DNA of 64,000 nt from Cryobacterium aureum (GCF_002954245.1 NZ_PPTG01000029.1:1-64000); one strand, 5' to 3'. Positions 35,630 through 44,337 are shown, counted from the first letter of the stretch. The notes: generated from the letters alone by a model not told the origin. Numbers and translations are program-made.

Positions 35630-35685
35630 CCACAATCAATGCACAGAAGAAACCTTCTTCTTCTGATTGTGGAAACTTTTGCAAT
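35630..35685. promoter_or_regulatory. Nested inverted repeat and RamB-box-like site
   Basis: CCACAATCA (35630-35638) pairs with TGATTGTGG (35664-35672), enclosing AGAAGAA/TTCTTCT (35645-35651 and 35655-35661). Immediately after is AAACTTTTGCAAT (35673-35685), close to the A-rich/TTTGCAAA motif bound by RamB in Corynebacterium. It lies 17 bp before the ramB-like start and about 190 bp from aceB, fitting autoregulation and aceB control. Confidence 0.55.
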
Positions 35686-35701
35686 CTGCAACACTGAGGC
35701 C

Positions 35702-37183
35702 ATGGTCCCCGCAGAAGCCCTCGCCGCACTGTCCTCCCTCAGCGTTGATGAGCCGGAGCTGGACGCCCTCACGCTCGGCCGTCGCATCCGGGAACTGCGC
35801 ACCAACCGCCGCATGACGCTCGACGCCCTCGCCGCAGCGATCGACCGCGCGCCCTCGCAGGTGTCGATGATGGAGAACGGCAAACGCGAACCGCGCCTCT
35901 CCATGCTGCGCACGATCGCCCTGGCGCTCGGCACCACCGTCGAAGAACTGATGCGAACGGATGCCCCGTCCGAACGAGCCGCCCTGGAAATCTCGGTGGA
36001 ACGCGCCCAGCGCGGGCCGGTGTTCCAGGCGCTCGGACTCCCCCGGATCCGGGTGAGCAAAGGCCAGAGCGATGAAACACTGCAGACCATCCTCAGCCTG
36101 CACAATGAAATCGACCGGCTCAACCGGGAGCGAGCAGCCACCCCGGAGGAGGCCCGCCGGGCCAACTCCGCGCTGCGCCAAATCATGCGCCAGCAAGACA
36201 ACTACTTTCCAGAGCTGGAGGCACAGGCCCTCGAGCTGCTCACCGCGGTCGGACATTCCGGTGGCCCGGTGTCGCAGCAGCTCGTCGCCGACATGGCCAC
36301 CCACCTGGGATTTTCGCTGCACTACGTGAACGACCTGCCGCACTCCACCCGGTCGGTCACCGACAAGCGCAACGGGCGCATCTACCTGCCGACCGAACAT
36401 TCGGCCTCGCGGGATTCCCGCTCGCCGATCGTGCAGGCCTTCGCGAGCCACCTGTGCGCGCACGAAGAGCCGAAAAATTATGCCGAATTTCTGCGCCAAC
36501 GGGTGGAAACCAACTACCTCACCGCCGCGATCCTGCTGCCGGAGCGGGACGCCGTGCGCATGCTGACCGAGGCGAAGACCCTTCGGCGCATCTCAATGGA
36601 AGATCTGCGGGACGCCTTCGCGGTCTCCTACGAGACGGCCGCGCACCGCTTCACCAACCTCGCCACCGCCCGCCTGGACATTCCGGTGCACTTCATGAAG
36701 GTGCACGAGTCCGGCACGATCATTAAAGCCTACGAAAACGACAATGTGCGGTTTCCGAGCGACGCGCTCGGCGCGGTCGAAGGCACCACGGTCTGCCGCA
36801 GCTGGACCGCCCGCACCGTATTCGACGTCGAAGACCGCTTCAGCGCCTGGTACCAGTACACGGACATGCCCGCCGGCAGTTTTTGGTGCACCTCCCGCAT
36901 CGAAAAAGCCAAGGAGGGCCAGTATTCGGTGAGCGTTGGGGTGCCGTTCGCTCACGTGAAGTGGTTCCGCGGCCGCGAGACCGCAAACCGCGCCGTCTCC
37001 AAATGCCCCGATGAGTCCTGCTGCCGCCGGGCTCCCGACAACCTCGCCGGACGCTGGGCCGGGCAGTCCTGGCCCGCCGCACGCACCCCGACGAGCCTGC
37101 TCGCCGCCCTGCCCACCGGCACCTTTCCCGGCGTTGACCAGACCGAGGTGTACGAGTTTCTCGAAGCCCACTCGCCGCGCTAG
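35702..37183 (+). CDS. RamB-like short-chain fatty acid metabolism regulator
   Basis: 493 residues. N-terminal XRE helix-turn-helix (about 20-82, LDALAAAIDRAPSQVSMMENGKREP), a central IrrE-like domain (about 180-320) whose HExxH is degenerate (HLCAHEEPKNY), and a C-terminal DUF2083-type domain with cysteines (KCPDESCCRR). This is the RamB architecture, which controls acetate and glyoxylate genes by carbon source. Its position divergent from aceB supports that role. ATG 35702 is chosen; upstream codons run through the operator. Confidence 0.88.
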   Translation: MVPAEALAALSSLSVDEPELDALTLGRRIRELRTNRRMTLDALAAAIDRAPSQVSMMENGKREPRLSMLRTIALALGTTVEELMRTDAPSERAALEISVERAQRGPVFQALGLPRIRVSKGQSDETLQTILSLHNEIDRLNRERAATPEEARRANSALRQIMRQQDNYFPELEAQALELLTAVGHSGGPVSQQLVADMATHLGFSLHYVNDLPHSTRSVTDKRNGRIYLPTEHSASRDSRSPIVQAFASHLCAHEEPKNYAEFLRQRVETNYLTAAILLPERDAVRMLTEAKTLRRISMEDLRDAFAVSYETAAHRFTNLATARLDIPVHFMKVHESGTIIKAYENDNVRFPSDALGAVEGTTVCRSWTARTVFDVEDRFSAWYQYTDMPAGSFWCTSRIEKAKEGQYSVSVGVPFAHVKWFRGRETANRAVSKCPDESCCRRAPDNLAGRWAGQSWPAARTPTSLLAALPTGTFPGVDQTEVYEFLEAHSPR

Positions 37184-37229
37184 CCTTGGCCGGGCCAGCG
37201 GGCGGGCGGGAGGGATGCGCATCCGCTCC

Positions 37230-37275
37230 TGTACAAACAAACCGGTACGTTGTAGGCAATACTTTTCGGTACAAT
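37230..37275. promoter_or_regulatory. TGTAC-rich repeats before the pseudo-ABC operon
   Basis: TGTACA (37230-37235), CGGTAC at 37243 and 37267, and the spaced inverted pair TTGTA (37250-37254)/TACAA (37270-37274). TACAAT at 37270-37275 could be a -10. The gap 37184-37396 has no gene. TNGTAC-like words are common in GntR operators, so the FadR-type protein downstream may bind here. Weak evidence. Confidence 0.3.
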
Positions 37276-37396
37276 TGCTATGACGTGAAAGCGCTTGAAC
37301 AAGCGGCCTTTTTGCGGTACCACGCACCAGAGATAGTCGGTTGGGCTTGTCCCACGCGTCGCCGCTCGTCTCGACCTACTGAAATGCGAGCCGACC

Positions 37397-38362
37397 ATGT
37401 GTGACGCTCGCAGTGTGATAAGTCGTCTCAATCGCGCCGTGCGCGCGGGAATTCCCTCGGCTGAACCGCGGCCGACCGAGCCGCAGGATCAGGTCGCTCC
37501 GGCGTCGCCGGCTGAAACGACCGCGCCCATGCCGTCACACTGGTTTCGCTCCGCGGCACTGCTCGATGTGCGCGGGCTTCAGGTCGCGGCTGCGGCACAC
37601 TCCAATGCACCGCGTGTGGTGCAGGGCATCTCGCTCTCCATCACCTGCGGCGAGGTCGTCGGGCTGGTCGGAGACGCGTCTTCCGGTGCTCTCGAGGTCG
37701 CCCAGTGCATCGCCGGCGTGCTGCCCGCCCCGGCGACCATCCGATCCGGGTCGATTCTGTTCAACGGCGTCGAACTGGTCGGGCTGCCGCCACGATCATT
37801 CTCCCGGCTACACGACGCCCAGGTGGCATACCTGCCGCGCAAGCCACACGACAGCCTCGACCCGAATCTGACCGTGGGAACCCAGCTGGCTACACCGCTG
37901 CGTTCCGGCGGCGGTCTGTCGAAACCGGCCGCCTACGAACGCTCACTGGACCTGCTGGGCCAGGCCGGTGTGGAAAATCCGGAACACACCTTCACCGCTT
38001 ACCCGCGCGACGTATCGGCGACCCTGGCGCAGCGCGTGCACATCGCCACTGCCTTGGCCGGCAGCCCGAATCTGCTCGTGGCCGACGACCCGACCGACAC
38101 CTTGAACGCGTCCGACAGTTCCGACATTCTGGAGCTGCTGAGCAGATTGCAGCGCGAACGCGAACTGACCATGATCATCGTGACGCGCTCGGTGCGCGTT
38201 GCGGCGCTGATCTGCCATCGTGTTGCCGTGGTGCGCACCGGTGCGATCGTCGAATACGCGTCGGTCGCCGATCTGTTCGGCTCCCCCAAGCATTCGTATA
38301 CCCGCGAGCTGCTTTACGCGGCAGAGAATGAGTCTCGGGGGGAGCCCGGGCTTGTAGATTAG
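37397..38362 (+). CDS. ABC-ATPase-like protein with all catalytic motifs lost
   Basis: 321 residues, clearly of the DppD/OppD oligopeptide-ATPase family across about 53-310 (LLDVRGLQV, SGSILFNGVELVGL, SLDPNLTVGTQL, SPKHSYTRELL). Walker A is GDASSGAL, with Lys and Ser/Thr replaced. The Q-loop reads AYLPRKPHD without Gln. The signature is DVSATLAQR instead of LSGG-QR. Walker B ends VADDPTD without the catalytic Glu, and the switch His is Arg (VTRSVRV). The frame is intact. It is followed after 4 bp by a FadR-type regulator. ATP hydrolysis is unlikely; a scaffold, sensor or partner-subunit role is inference. The first 50 residues are atypical and the start is uncertain. Confidence 0.85.
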   Translation: MCDARSVISRLNRAVRAGIPSAEPRPTEPQDQVAPASPAETTAPMPSHWFRSAALLDVRGLQVAAAAHSNAPRVVQGISLSITCGEVVGLVGDASSGALEVAQCIAGVLPAPATIRSGSILFNGVELVGLPPRSFSRLHDAQVAYLPRKPHDSLDPNLTVGTQLATPLRSGGGLSKPAAYERSLDLLGQAGVENPEHTFTAYPRDVSATLAQRVHIATALAGSPNLLVADDPTDTLNASDSSDILELLSRLQRERELTMIIVTRSVRVAALICHRVAVVRTGAIVEYASVADLFGSPKHSYTRELLYAAENESRGEPGLVD

Positions 38363-38366
38363 GCGC

Positions 38367-39125
38367 ATGGAGGCATACAACCGACCGGGCGCACGCGAAG
38401 CGATTTTCGCGCAGCTCGTCGACGCCGGCCGCACCGAGCAGGTAACCGCCCGACTCACCGACGCCATCATTCTCGGCGTTCTCGCCCCCGACGAACGCCT
38501 GCCGAGCGAATCCGATCTGGCGCGCCGCTTCGGCGTGGCCCTGATCACGGTGCGTGAGGGACTCTCCGTGCTGCGCGATGCCGGCCTGGTCGAGACTCGG
38601 CGAGGGCGCGGCGGCGGCAGTTTCGTGATGAAAGCGGATGCCCCGCACAGCACGCTGGTGCAGGCCCGCCTCCACGGCCTGGCCCAGGTCGATCTCTCTG
38701 ACATGGCCGTCTATTTCGCGACCGTTGTCGAGGGGTGTGCGCAGCGGGCTGCGCTGCGCGCCTCAGAACCCGACTCCGACCGCCTCGATCTGTGGCTGCG
38801 CGGCGCTGACTTCGCGAGCGTCGCCGGCGCCCGCACCAACGCCGGCGGGTTCTACCTGGAGCTGGCCGTGCTCAGCCAGTCCGCCCGACTGGTGCGGGAG
38901 CTGATCCGGCTGCAGGCCGAGTTCGGCCCGCTGCTGCTGCTCGGCATGACGGATGCTCGCACCCGCCGGTCACTGCTTGAGAGCAATCATGCCATTGCCG
39001 ACGCCGTGCGTACCAACGACGACGCCGCCGCCCGACAGTTCGCGACCGAGCAGGTGCGAATCCTGGCCGAATGGCTGCTGAACGCGAAAGCCAGAATCGA
39101 ACGAGGCGGAGCCTGGGATGCCTGA
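38367..39125 (+). CDS. FadR-type GntR family regulator
   Basis: 252 residues. Winged helix (about 25-90) with LPSESDLARRFGVALITVREGLSVLRDAGL and a glycine-rich wing GRGGGSF. An all-helical FCD effector domain follows (about 100-240) with candidate metal or carboxylate ligands (Asp and His residues, including ESNHAIADAV). FadR-type regulators respond to small organic acids. It lies between the pseudo-ATPase (4-bp gap) and the Cache protein (8-bp overlap) and probably controls this operon and perhaps gabD. Confidence 0.9.
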   Translation: MEAYNRPGAREAIFAQLVDAGRTEQVTARLTDAIILGVLAPDERLPSESDLARRFGVALITVREGLSVLRDAGLVETRRGRGGGSFVMKADAPHSTLVQARLHGLAQVDLSDMAVYFATVVEGCAQRAALRASEPDSDRLDLWLRGADFASVAGARTNAGGFYLELAVLSQSARLVRELIRLQAEFGPLLLLGMTDARTRRSLLESNHAIADAVRTNDDAAARQFATEQVRILAEWLLNAKARIERGGAWDA

Positions 39126-39867
39126 GATGCCTGAGATTTCTCAGCTGCCCGACGTGGCGATCACCAACTGCGCCGCCGCTGTGGGCGCGTTCTTCGCTGG
39201 TGCCTTCACCGAGCTGGACGGGTGGCGGCAGGCACTTTCCAACGGGGACACCGAGGTGCGTCCCGCCGAGCTCGACGCCCGCGTCGAGGCTTTGGTGCGT
39301 CCCGCCCTGAACGATGCCAGCCCGTTGTTCGTCGGTGCCGGGTTCATTGCCGCGCCCGGCTACGTACGTGGCCGGGACATCCACTTTGCCTGGTGGCTGG
39401 GACCGCAGGCTGGCAACTCGCTGCTCGGCAGCAGCAGCACGGCCACCCGCCTCGACCTCGCGACCCGCGCGTACACCGACTACGTGCGCGATTTTCGCAC
39501 GCTGGAGTGGTACCAGGTGCCGCAGTCCACCAACCAGACACACGTCACCGGGCCCTACGTCGACCACCTCTGCACCTGCGAGTACATCTTCACGCTGACC
39601 ATGCCGGTGCGCATCGGCACGGACACCCCCATGCTCGGCGTGGTCGGAGCGGATGTCTCGGTGCGCCGTCTCGAGAGCATGGTGCTTCCGCTCTTTCTCG
39701 CGGCCGACCAGCCACTCGCCCTCGTCAACGCTGTTGACCGGGTCGTGATCTCCACGGAGCCGACCGTGCAGGTCGGTCAGCTCACCGCGCATTCCGGTAA
39801 CTTTATGGCCTGCTCCGGTCTGCCGTTTCGAGTTCTCGTCAGCCCCGACAGCCTGCCTCGTTTTTAA
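39118..39867 (+). CDS. Soluble Cache-domain protein
   Basis: 249 residues from ATG 39118 (a second ATG three codons on is equally good: ATGCCTGAG is repeated). No signal peptide or membrane helix is visible. About 85-225 resembles the ligand pocket of dCache sensors: DFRTLEWYQVP, GPYVDHLCTCEYIFTLTMPV and LGVVGADVSV. Cache domains normally sit outside the cell in receptors, so a cytoplasmic stand-alone form beside a FadR-type regulator suggests intracellular ligand sensing or delivery. The ligand is unknown. Confidence 0.75.
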   Translation: MPEMPEISQLPDVAITNCAAAVGAFFAGAFTELDGWRQALSNGDTEVRPAELDARVEALVRPALNDASPLFVGAGFIAAPGYVRGRDIHFAWWLGPQAGNSLLGSSSTATRLDLATRAYTDYVRDFRTLEWYQVPQSTNQTHVTGPYVDHLCTCEYIFTLTMPVRIGTDTPMLGVVGADVSVRRLESMVLPLFLAADQPLALVNAVDRVVISTEPTVQVGQLTAHSGNFMACSGLPFRVLVSPDSLPRF

Positions 39868-39885
39868 TCATCCGTTGCTATATCT

Positions 39886-39903
39886 TTGACAAACCAGAGT
39901 TTG
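39886..39903. promoter_or_regulatory. Palindrome overlapping a -35-like element before gabD
   Basis: TTGACA (39886-39891) overlaps CAAAC-CAGA-GTTTG (39890-39903), a 5-bp-arm palindrome 47 bp before the dehydrogenase start. A convincing -10 is not seen at 17 bp. Possible operator for the FadR-type protein. Confidence 0.3.
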
Positions 39904-39950
39904 CATCGGCGCCGGTTTCTTGGGTGCCCGACCAGTGAAGGATAAAGCCT

Positions 39951-41315
39951 ATGCCCAGCTACGCAGTCATCAACCCGGCCACCGGGGAGACAGTCAAGAC
40001 CTACGACACAATCTCGGATGCCGCGCTCACCGCCGCACTCGTCGCCGCAGACGACGCCCACACCTGGTCGCGCTCCATCAGCGTCGAGGAGCGCGCAGCG
40101 CTCGTGCGCCGCGTGGCCGAGCTGCACCTCGAGCGCCGCCAGGAGCTCGCCGAGATCATCGTGCGCGAAATGGGTAAGCCCATGGAGCAGGCCCTCGGCG
40201 AGGTTGACTTCAGCGCCGACATCTACGCCTTTTACGCCGACAATGCGACGGATCTGCTGAAAGACGAAGCCATCAACCTGCTCGCCGGCGAGGGTTCGGC
40301 CCTCATCCGTCGCAGCTCGCTCGGCGTGCTGCTCGGCATCATGCCGTGGAACTTCCCGTACTACCAAGTTGCCCGTTTCGCCGGACCGAACCTGATCATC
40401 GGCAACACCATCCTGCTCAAGCACGCCGAGCAGTGCCCCGAATCGGCCGCCGCGATCGCGCAGATCATGCTGGACGCCGGTTTCCACGAGGGGGCATACA
40501 CGAACCTCTACGCTTCCCATGATCAGATCGCCACGGTCATCGCCGACAAGCGCGTGCAGGGTGTCTCGCTCACCGGGTCGGAGCGCGCGGGAGCTGCGAT
40601 TGCTGAGATCGCCGGGCGCCACTTGAAGAAGGTCGTGCTCGAGCTCGGCGGCTCGGACCCGTTCATCCTGTTGTCCACCGACGACCTGGATGAGACCGTC
40701 GACGCCGCCGTGGCTGCTCGCCTCGACAATAATGGCCAGGCCTGCAATGCGGCTAAGCGCTTTATCGTCATCGAGGATCTGTACCAGCCTTTCCTGGATA
40801 AGTTCACCGCGGCAATCGCCGCCGTCGAGGTGGGCGACCCGACCAAGGACGGTACCGGACTCGGACCGCTCTCGTCGGCAAAGGCCACAGAAACTCTCAC
40901 CGAGCAGGTTGCACGCGCTGTGGCTCAGGGTGCCACCCTTGTCACGGGCGGAACCGCTGAGGGCAACTTCTTCGCCGGAACCGTGCTCACTGACGTAGTG
41001 CCCGGCTCCGATGCCTTCCACGAAGAGTTCTTCGGCCCGGTCGCACAGATCTTCAGCGTCCCCGACGAGGCCGCCGCAGTCGCATTGGCCAACAACACCC
41101 CGTTCGGCCTCGGTTCCTACGTCTTCACCACCGATCCAGAGCAGGCACTGCGCGTGGCCGACGGCATTGAGGCCGGCATGGTCTTCATCAATTTGGTCGG
41201 TGCCGACGGTGCCGAGCTGCCCTTCGGTGGCGTTAAGAGGTCCGGCTCGGGGCGCGAACTGGGCCGTTTCGGTGCCGACGAATTCGTCAACAAGAAGATG
41301 ATCCGCATCGGCTAA
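39951..41315 (+). CDS. gabD: Succinate-semialdehyde dehydrogenase (NAD(P)+) family
   Basis: 454 residues of the aldehyde dehydrogenase superfamily. Cofactor-binding GIMPWNFPYYQVARF, catalytic Glu in LELGGSDPF and nucleophilic Cys in NNGQACNAAKRF are intact. Length and the GQACNAAKR sequence match the short GabD/YneI-like branch that oxidises succinate semialdehyde to succinate. GAAGGA lies upstream of the ATG. Being 83 bp after the Cache gene on the same strand, it may be the metabolic output of that operon. Exact substrate is inference. Confidence 0.85.
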   Translation: MPSYAVINPATGETVKTYDTISDAALTAALVAADDAHTWSRSISVEERAALVRRVAELHLERRQELAEIIVREMGKPMEQALGEVDFSADIYAFYADNATDLLKDEAINLLAGEGSALIRRSSLGVLLGIMPWNFPYYQVARFAGPNLIIGNTILLKHAEQCPESAAAIAQIMLDAGFHEGAYTNLYASHDQIATVIADKRVQGVSLTGSERAGAAIAEIAGRHLKKVVLELGGSDPFILLSTDDLDETVDAAVAARLDNNGQACNAAKRFIVIEDLYQPFLDKFTAAIAAVEVGDPTKDGTGLGPLSSAKATETLTEQVARAVAQGATLVTGGTAEGNFFAGTVLTDVVPGSDAFHEEFFGPVAQIFSVPDEAAAVALANNTPFGLGSYVFTTDPEQALRVADGIEAGMVFINLVGADGAELPFGGVKRSGSGRELGRFGADEFVNKKMIRIG

Positions 41316-41428
41316 CTCGACCGCTGCTACAGCCTCTCAGCGGATGCACGCGCCCATTCTCGGTAGCCGCTACGCCGGTTATCGTAGCGCCTAACGAGAT
41401 GGGGCGCGGTCAGCCATCCGGTTAAAAC

Positions 41429-41463
41429 AAGAAGGGCCCGTCCGAGGACGGGCCCTTCTTTAT
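41429..41463. terminator. Bidirectional terminator, gabD / rplA
   Basis: A 15-bp perfect stem, AAGAAGGGCCCGTCC (41429-41443) with its complement (41446-41460), with A and T runs outside on both strands. It serves the convergent gabD and secE-nusG-rplK-rplA transcripts. Confidence 0.85.
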
Positions 41464-41490
41464 GAAGCTGGTGCTTAGATGCTTCGCGCC

Positions 41491-42180
41491 TTAGATGCTA
41501 TTGACATCGAGCTGGATGCCAGGACCGAAGGTGGTCGAGACGACGCCCTTGGTGATGTAACGGCCCTTGGACGAGCTCGGCTTGAGGCGGTTGATCTCCT
41601 CGAGCGCGGCGGAGATGTTCTCGTTCAGCTGGTCGGCCGAGAAGGATGCCTTGCCGACGACGAAGTGTACGTTGGAGTGCTTGTCGACGCGGAATTCGAT
41701 CTTTCCGCCCTTGATGTCGGACACGGCCTTGGCGACGTCGGGCGTCACGGTTCCGGTCTTCGGGTTGGGCATAAGGCCACGCGGGCCGAGCACCTTTCCG
41801 AGACGGCCGACCTTACCCATGAGCTCGGGGGTCGAGACGGCGGAGTCGAACGAGGTGTAACCAGCGGCTACCTTCTCGATGAGCTCATCGCCACCGACCT
41901 CGTCGGCGCCGGCTGCGATCGCGGCTTCGGCGGCAGGGCCGGTTGCGAAGACGATAACGCGGGCGGTGCGTCCGGTGCCGTGCGGGAGGATGACGGTTCC
42001 ACGAACCATCTGGTCGGCCTTGCGGGGGTCGACTCCGAGGCGGAGGGCGACCTCAACCGTGGAGTTGAACTTCGCGGAGCCGGTCTCCTTGGCGAGGGCT
42101 ACGGCCTCGGCCGGGGTGAAGACGTTGTCTTCGCCGATTTTGGCGGCGGAGGCGCGGTACGCCTTTGACTTGGTTGCCAT
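41491..42180 (-). CDS. rplA: 50S ribosomal protein L1
   Basis: 229 residues, full length. Two-domain L1 with [25 protein letters not shown] and the conserved [18 protein letters not shown] stretch. L1 forms the stalk at the E site and in many bacteria represses rplK-rplA. It is separated from rplK by 120 bp. The usual next genes, rplJ-rplL, are 21 kb away. Confidence 0.98.
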   Translation of the reverse strand: MATKSKAYRASAAKIGEDNVFTPAEAVALAKETGSAKFNSTVEVALRLGVDPRKADQMVRGTVILPHGTGRTARVIVFATGPAAEAAIAAGADEVGGDELIEKVAAGYTSFDSAVSTPELMGKVGRLGKVLGPRGLMPNPKTGTVTPDVAKAVSDIKGGKIEFRVDKHSNVHFVVGKASFSADQLNENISAALEEINRLKPSSSKGRYITKGVVSTTFGPGIQLDVNSI

Positions 42181-42300
42181 GTTGAATCTCCTGTATGTAC
42201 TTCAGAGTGTGGTGCGAACCTGGCAGGCTCTTCCACTAATTGCTAAGGTGCACGGGCGCCGTGTAGCGCCGAAGCGGGGGTGTTTGCGCAGTTGTTGGTG

Positions 42301-42732
42301 CTAGGCGCTGACCGTGATGCCCATGGAGCGGGCGGTTCCGGCGATGATCTTCGCGGCGGCGTCGATGTCGTTGGCGTTGAGGTCAACCATCTTCGCTTCG
42401 GCGATCTCGCGGACCTGGGCCTGGGTGAGGTTGGCAACCTTGACGGTGTGCGGGGTTCCGCTGCCCTTGGCGACGCCGGCGGCCTTCTTGATGAGCTCCG
42501 CTGCGGGCGGGGTCTTCAGGATGAACGTGAACGAACGGTCGTCGTAGACGGTGATCTCAACGGGGATGACGTTGCCGCGCTGGGCTTCGGTCGCTGCGTT
42601 GTAGGCCTTGCAGAATTCCATGATGTTCACGCCGTGCTGACCCAGTGCCGGCCCGATGGGCGGTGCGGGGTTGGCTGCGCCGGCCTTGATCTGAAGTTTG
42701 ATCAGACCTGTAACCTTCTTCTTCGGTGCCAT
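42301..42732 (-). CDS. rplK: 50S ribosomal protein L11
   Basis: 143 residues. The N-terminal domain has [22 protein letters not shown]; the C-terminal rRNA-binding domain ends with [10 protein letters not shown]11 builds the GTPase-associated centre and mediates RelA activation. It follows nusG by 138 bp. Confidence 0.98.
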   Translation of the reverse strand: MAPKKKVTGLIKLQIKAGAANPAPPIGPALGQHGVNIMEFCKAYNAATEAQRGNVIPVEITVYDDRSFTFILKTPPAAELIKKAAGVAKGSGTPHTVKVANLTQAQVREIAEAKMVDLNANDIDAAAKIIAGTARSMGITVSA

Positions 42733-42870
42733 TGTGTTGTCCTTCGTATTGATGTGCGAGCAGCCCTGGGGTCGCTCTCCCGGTGGCCCGGATGGGCCCC
42801 GGTGGTTTGGGGAAACCAGCGTGGATGACCGTTAGTCGGGCATCCGCTTTGCTGGTAAGAGCTGTGCTGG

Positions 42871-43836
42871 TTAGAGCTTGGTGACTTGGTCGAAGCTGAG
42901 CTCGACCGGAGTCTCACGCTCGAATAGGGAGACGAGCACGATGAGCTTGCCGCTCTCCGGCTTGATCTCGCTGATCGATCCGGGCAGGCCCGCGAACGAA
43001 CCTTCCTTGATCGTGATGGTTTCGCCGATTTCGTAGTCGACCTCGGCAGCGATGACGCGCTGCGCCGACTTTCCGGGGGCGCCGCCGGCCTTGGTGGGGG
43101 CTTCGACGATCTCGACGAGTCCCTTGAGCATGCCGAAGGCTTCTTCGAAGCGCAGCGGAGTGGGGTTGTGGGCGTTGCCGACGAAGCCGGTCACGCCAGG
43201 GGTGTGGCGAACAACCGACCAGCTGTCTTCGTCGAGGTCCATGCGCACGAGCACGTAGCCGGGGATGCGCACTCGGGTGACCATCTTGCGCTGGCCGTTC
43301 TTGATCTCGACGACATCTTCCATGGGAACTTCGCACTGGTAGATGAAGTCTTCCATCGCCATCGACTGCTTGCGGTTCTCAATGTTCGACTTCACGCGAC
43401 GCTCGAAACCGGCGTAGGAGTGAATGACGTACCACTTGCCCGGCAGAAAGCGCAGTTCCTTGCGGAAGGCTTCGTACGGGTCGACCTCGGCGTCGTCGTC
43501 GGATGCCTCGGTGTCTGCTTCGGCGGCGAGCAGCTCGTCTTCGTCTTCGACGGCTTCGACGGACGCGTCGGCTTCCTCGGCCGAATCGATGTCGAGGGCG
43601 TCGTCGACGATGGCGTCGGCTTCGGGATCGGAGGACTCGGCGAGGGCGTCGAGTGCAGCGTCGAGGTTGACCTCGACGTCGTCGTTCTCGTCGATGACGT
43701 GCAGGGCGACCTGCTCGGCGGCCTCTACGGAAATCTCGTCGGCGGCGAGGGTGTTACCTTCCTGCGCCTCGTCTTCCTCGGAGGACTGCTCGGCGGCAGT
43801 GGCCCAGTCGACATCGTCGTGCTTCGTCTCAGTCAC
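42871..43836 (-). CDS. nusG: Transcription antitermination factor NusG with long acidic N-terminus
   Basis: 321 residues from a GTG start. Residues 1 to about 125 are a very acidic Asp/Glu/Ala-rich extension that looks disordered. The NGN domain (about 130-250) starts [20 protein letters not shown] and the KOW domain (about 265-321) has [18 protein letters not shown]. NusG binds RNA polymerase and ribosomal S10. Acidic extensions are known in actinobacterial NusG, but this one is long. The start could lie further in, though the acidic frame is uninterrupted. Confidence 0.95.
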   Translation of the reverse strand: MTETKHDDVDWATAAEQSSEEDEAQEGNTLAADEISVEAAEQVALHVIDENDDVEVNLDAALDALAESSDPEADAIVDDALDIDSAEEADASVEAVEDEDELLAAEADTEASDDDAEVDPYEAFRKELRFLPGKWYVIHSYAGFERRVKSNIENRKQSMAMEDFIYQCEVPMEDVVEIKNGQRKMVTRVRIPGYVLVRMDLDEDSWSVVRHTPGVTGFVGNAHNPTPLRFEEAFGMLKGLVEIVEAPTKAGGAPGKSAQRVIAAEVDYEIGETITIKEGSFAGLPGSISEIKPESGKLIVLVSLFERETPVELSFDQVTKL

Positions 43837-43951
43837 TAAATCTCAATCCCTAATTTTTGTGCGTGTGCAAGTTGTCTGGGCACGTGGTGTGCCGGTAATG
43901 CAGGTGCCGGTAGTACAGGCCTTCCGCCAGAGCGGATGCCTTCGTTGCAGA

Positions 43952-44224
43952 TTAGCCCGGTGTTCCGAACACATAGAGCACGGCGAGACCGAAGACCCAG
44001 TCCATGGCCGAGACGATGCCCATCATGATGATCACGAAGACCAGTACGACGCCCGTGTAACTCAGCAGCTCTTTACGAGTCGGCGTGACGACCTTCCGCA
44101 GTTCCGCGAAAACCTGCTTGATGAACAGGGACAACCGAGCGAAAGGACCGCGATTGGACTCGCGGGCAATTCGTGCGTTCGCGACGATTTCCTCACTAGG
44201 TTCGTCGACAACTTTTCGGGCCAC
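43952..44224 (-). CDS. secE: Preprotein translocase subunit SecE
   Basis: 90 residues from GTG 44224, with AGGAGAGG eight bases upstream. A basic N-terminus leads to the conserved amphipathic segment FIKQVFAELRKVVTPTRKEL and a single C-terminal helix (about 60-82), the minimal SecE form. It stabilises SecY in the Sec channel. It lies between tRNA-Trp and nusG, the conserved order. Confidence 0.96.
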   Translation of the reverse strand: MARKVVDEPSEEIVANARIARESNRGPFARLSLFIKQVFAELRKVVTPTRKELLSYTGVVLVFVIIMMGIVSAMDWVFGLAVLYVFGTPG

Positions 44225-44264
44225 CTGTTACACCTCTCCTGGTCGGCAGACTTCTACCGATGTG

Positions 44265-44337
44265 CAGGGCGGACAGGACTCGAACCTGCAACCTGCGGTT
44301 TTGGAGACCGCTGCTCTACCAATTGAGCCACCACCCT
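44265..44337 (-). tRNA. tRNA-Trp (anticodon CCA)
   Basis: On the minus strand a 73-nt cloverleaf: acceptor AGGGTGG/CCGCCCT, D arm GCTCAATTGGTAGAGC, anticodon stem GCGGT/ACCGC with loop CTCCAAA, T arm GCAGG-TTCGAGT-CCTGT, discriminator G. CCA is not encoded. It lies 40 bp upstream of secE, as in many actinobacteria. Confidence 0.97.

Noticed and set aside
37397-38362. Ordinary oligopeptide ABC importer ATPase
   Set aside because: All ATP-binding and hydrolysis motifs are replaced and no permease or binding-protein gene is adjacent.
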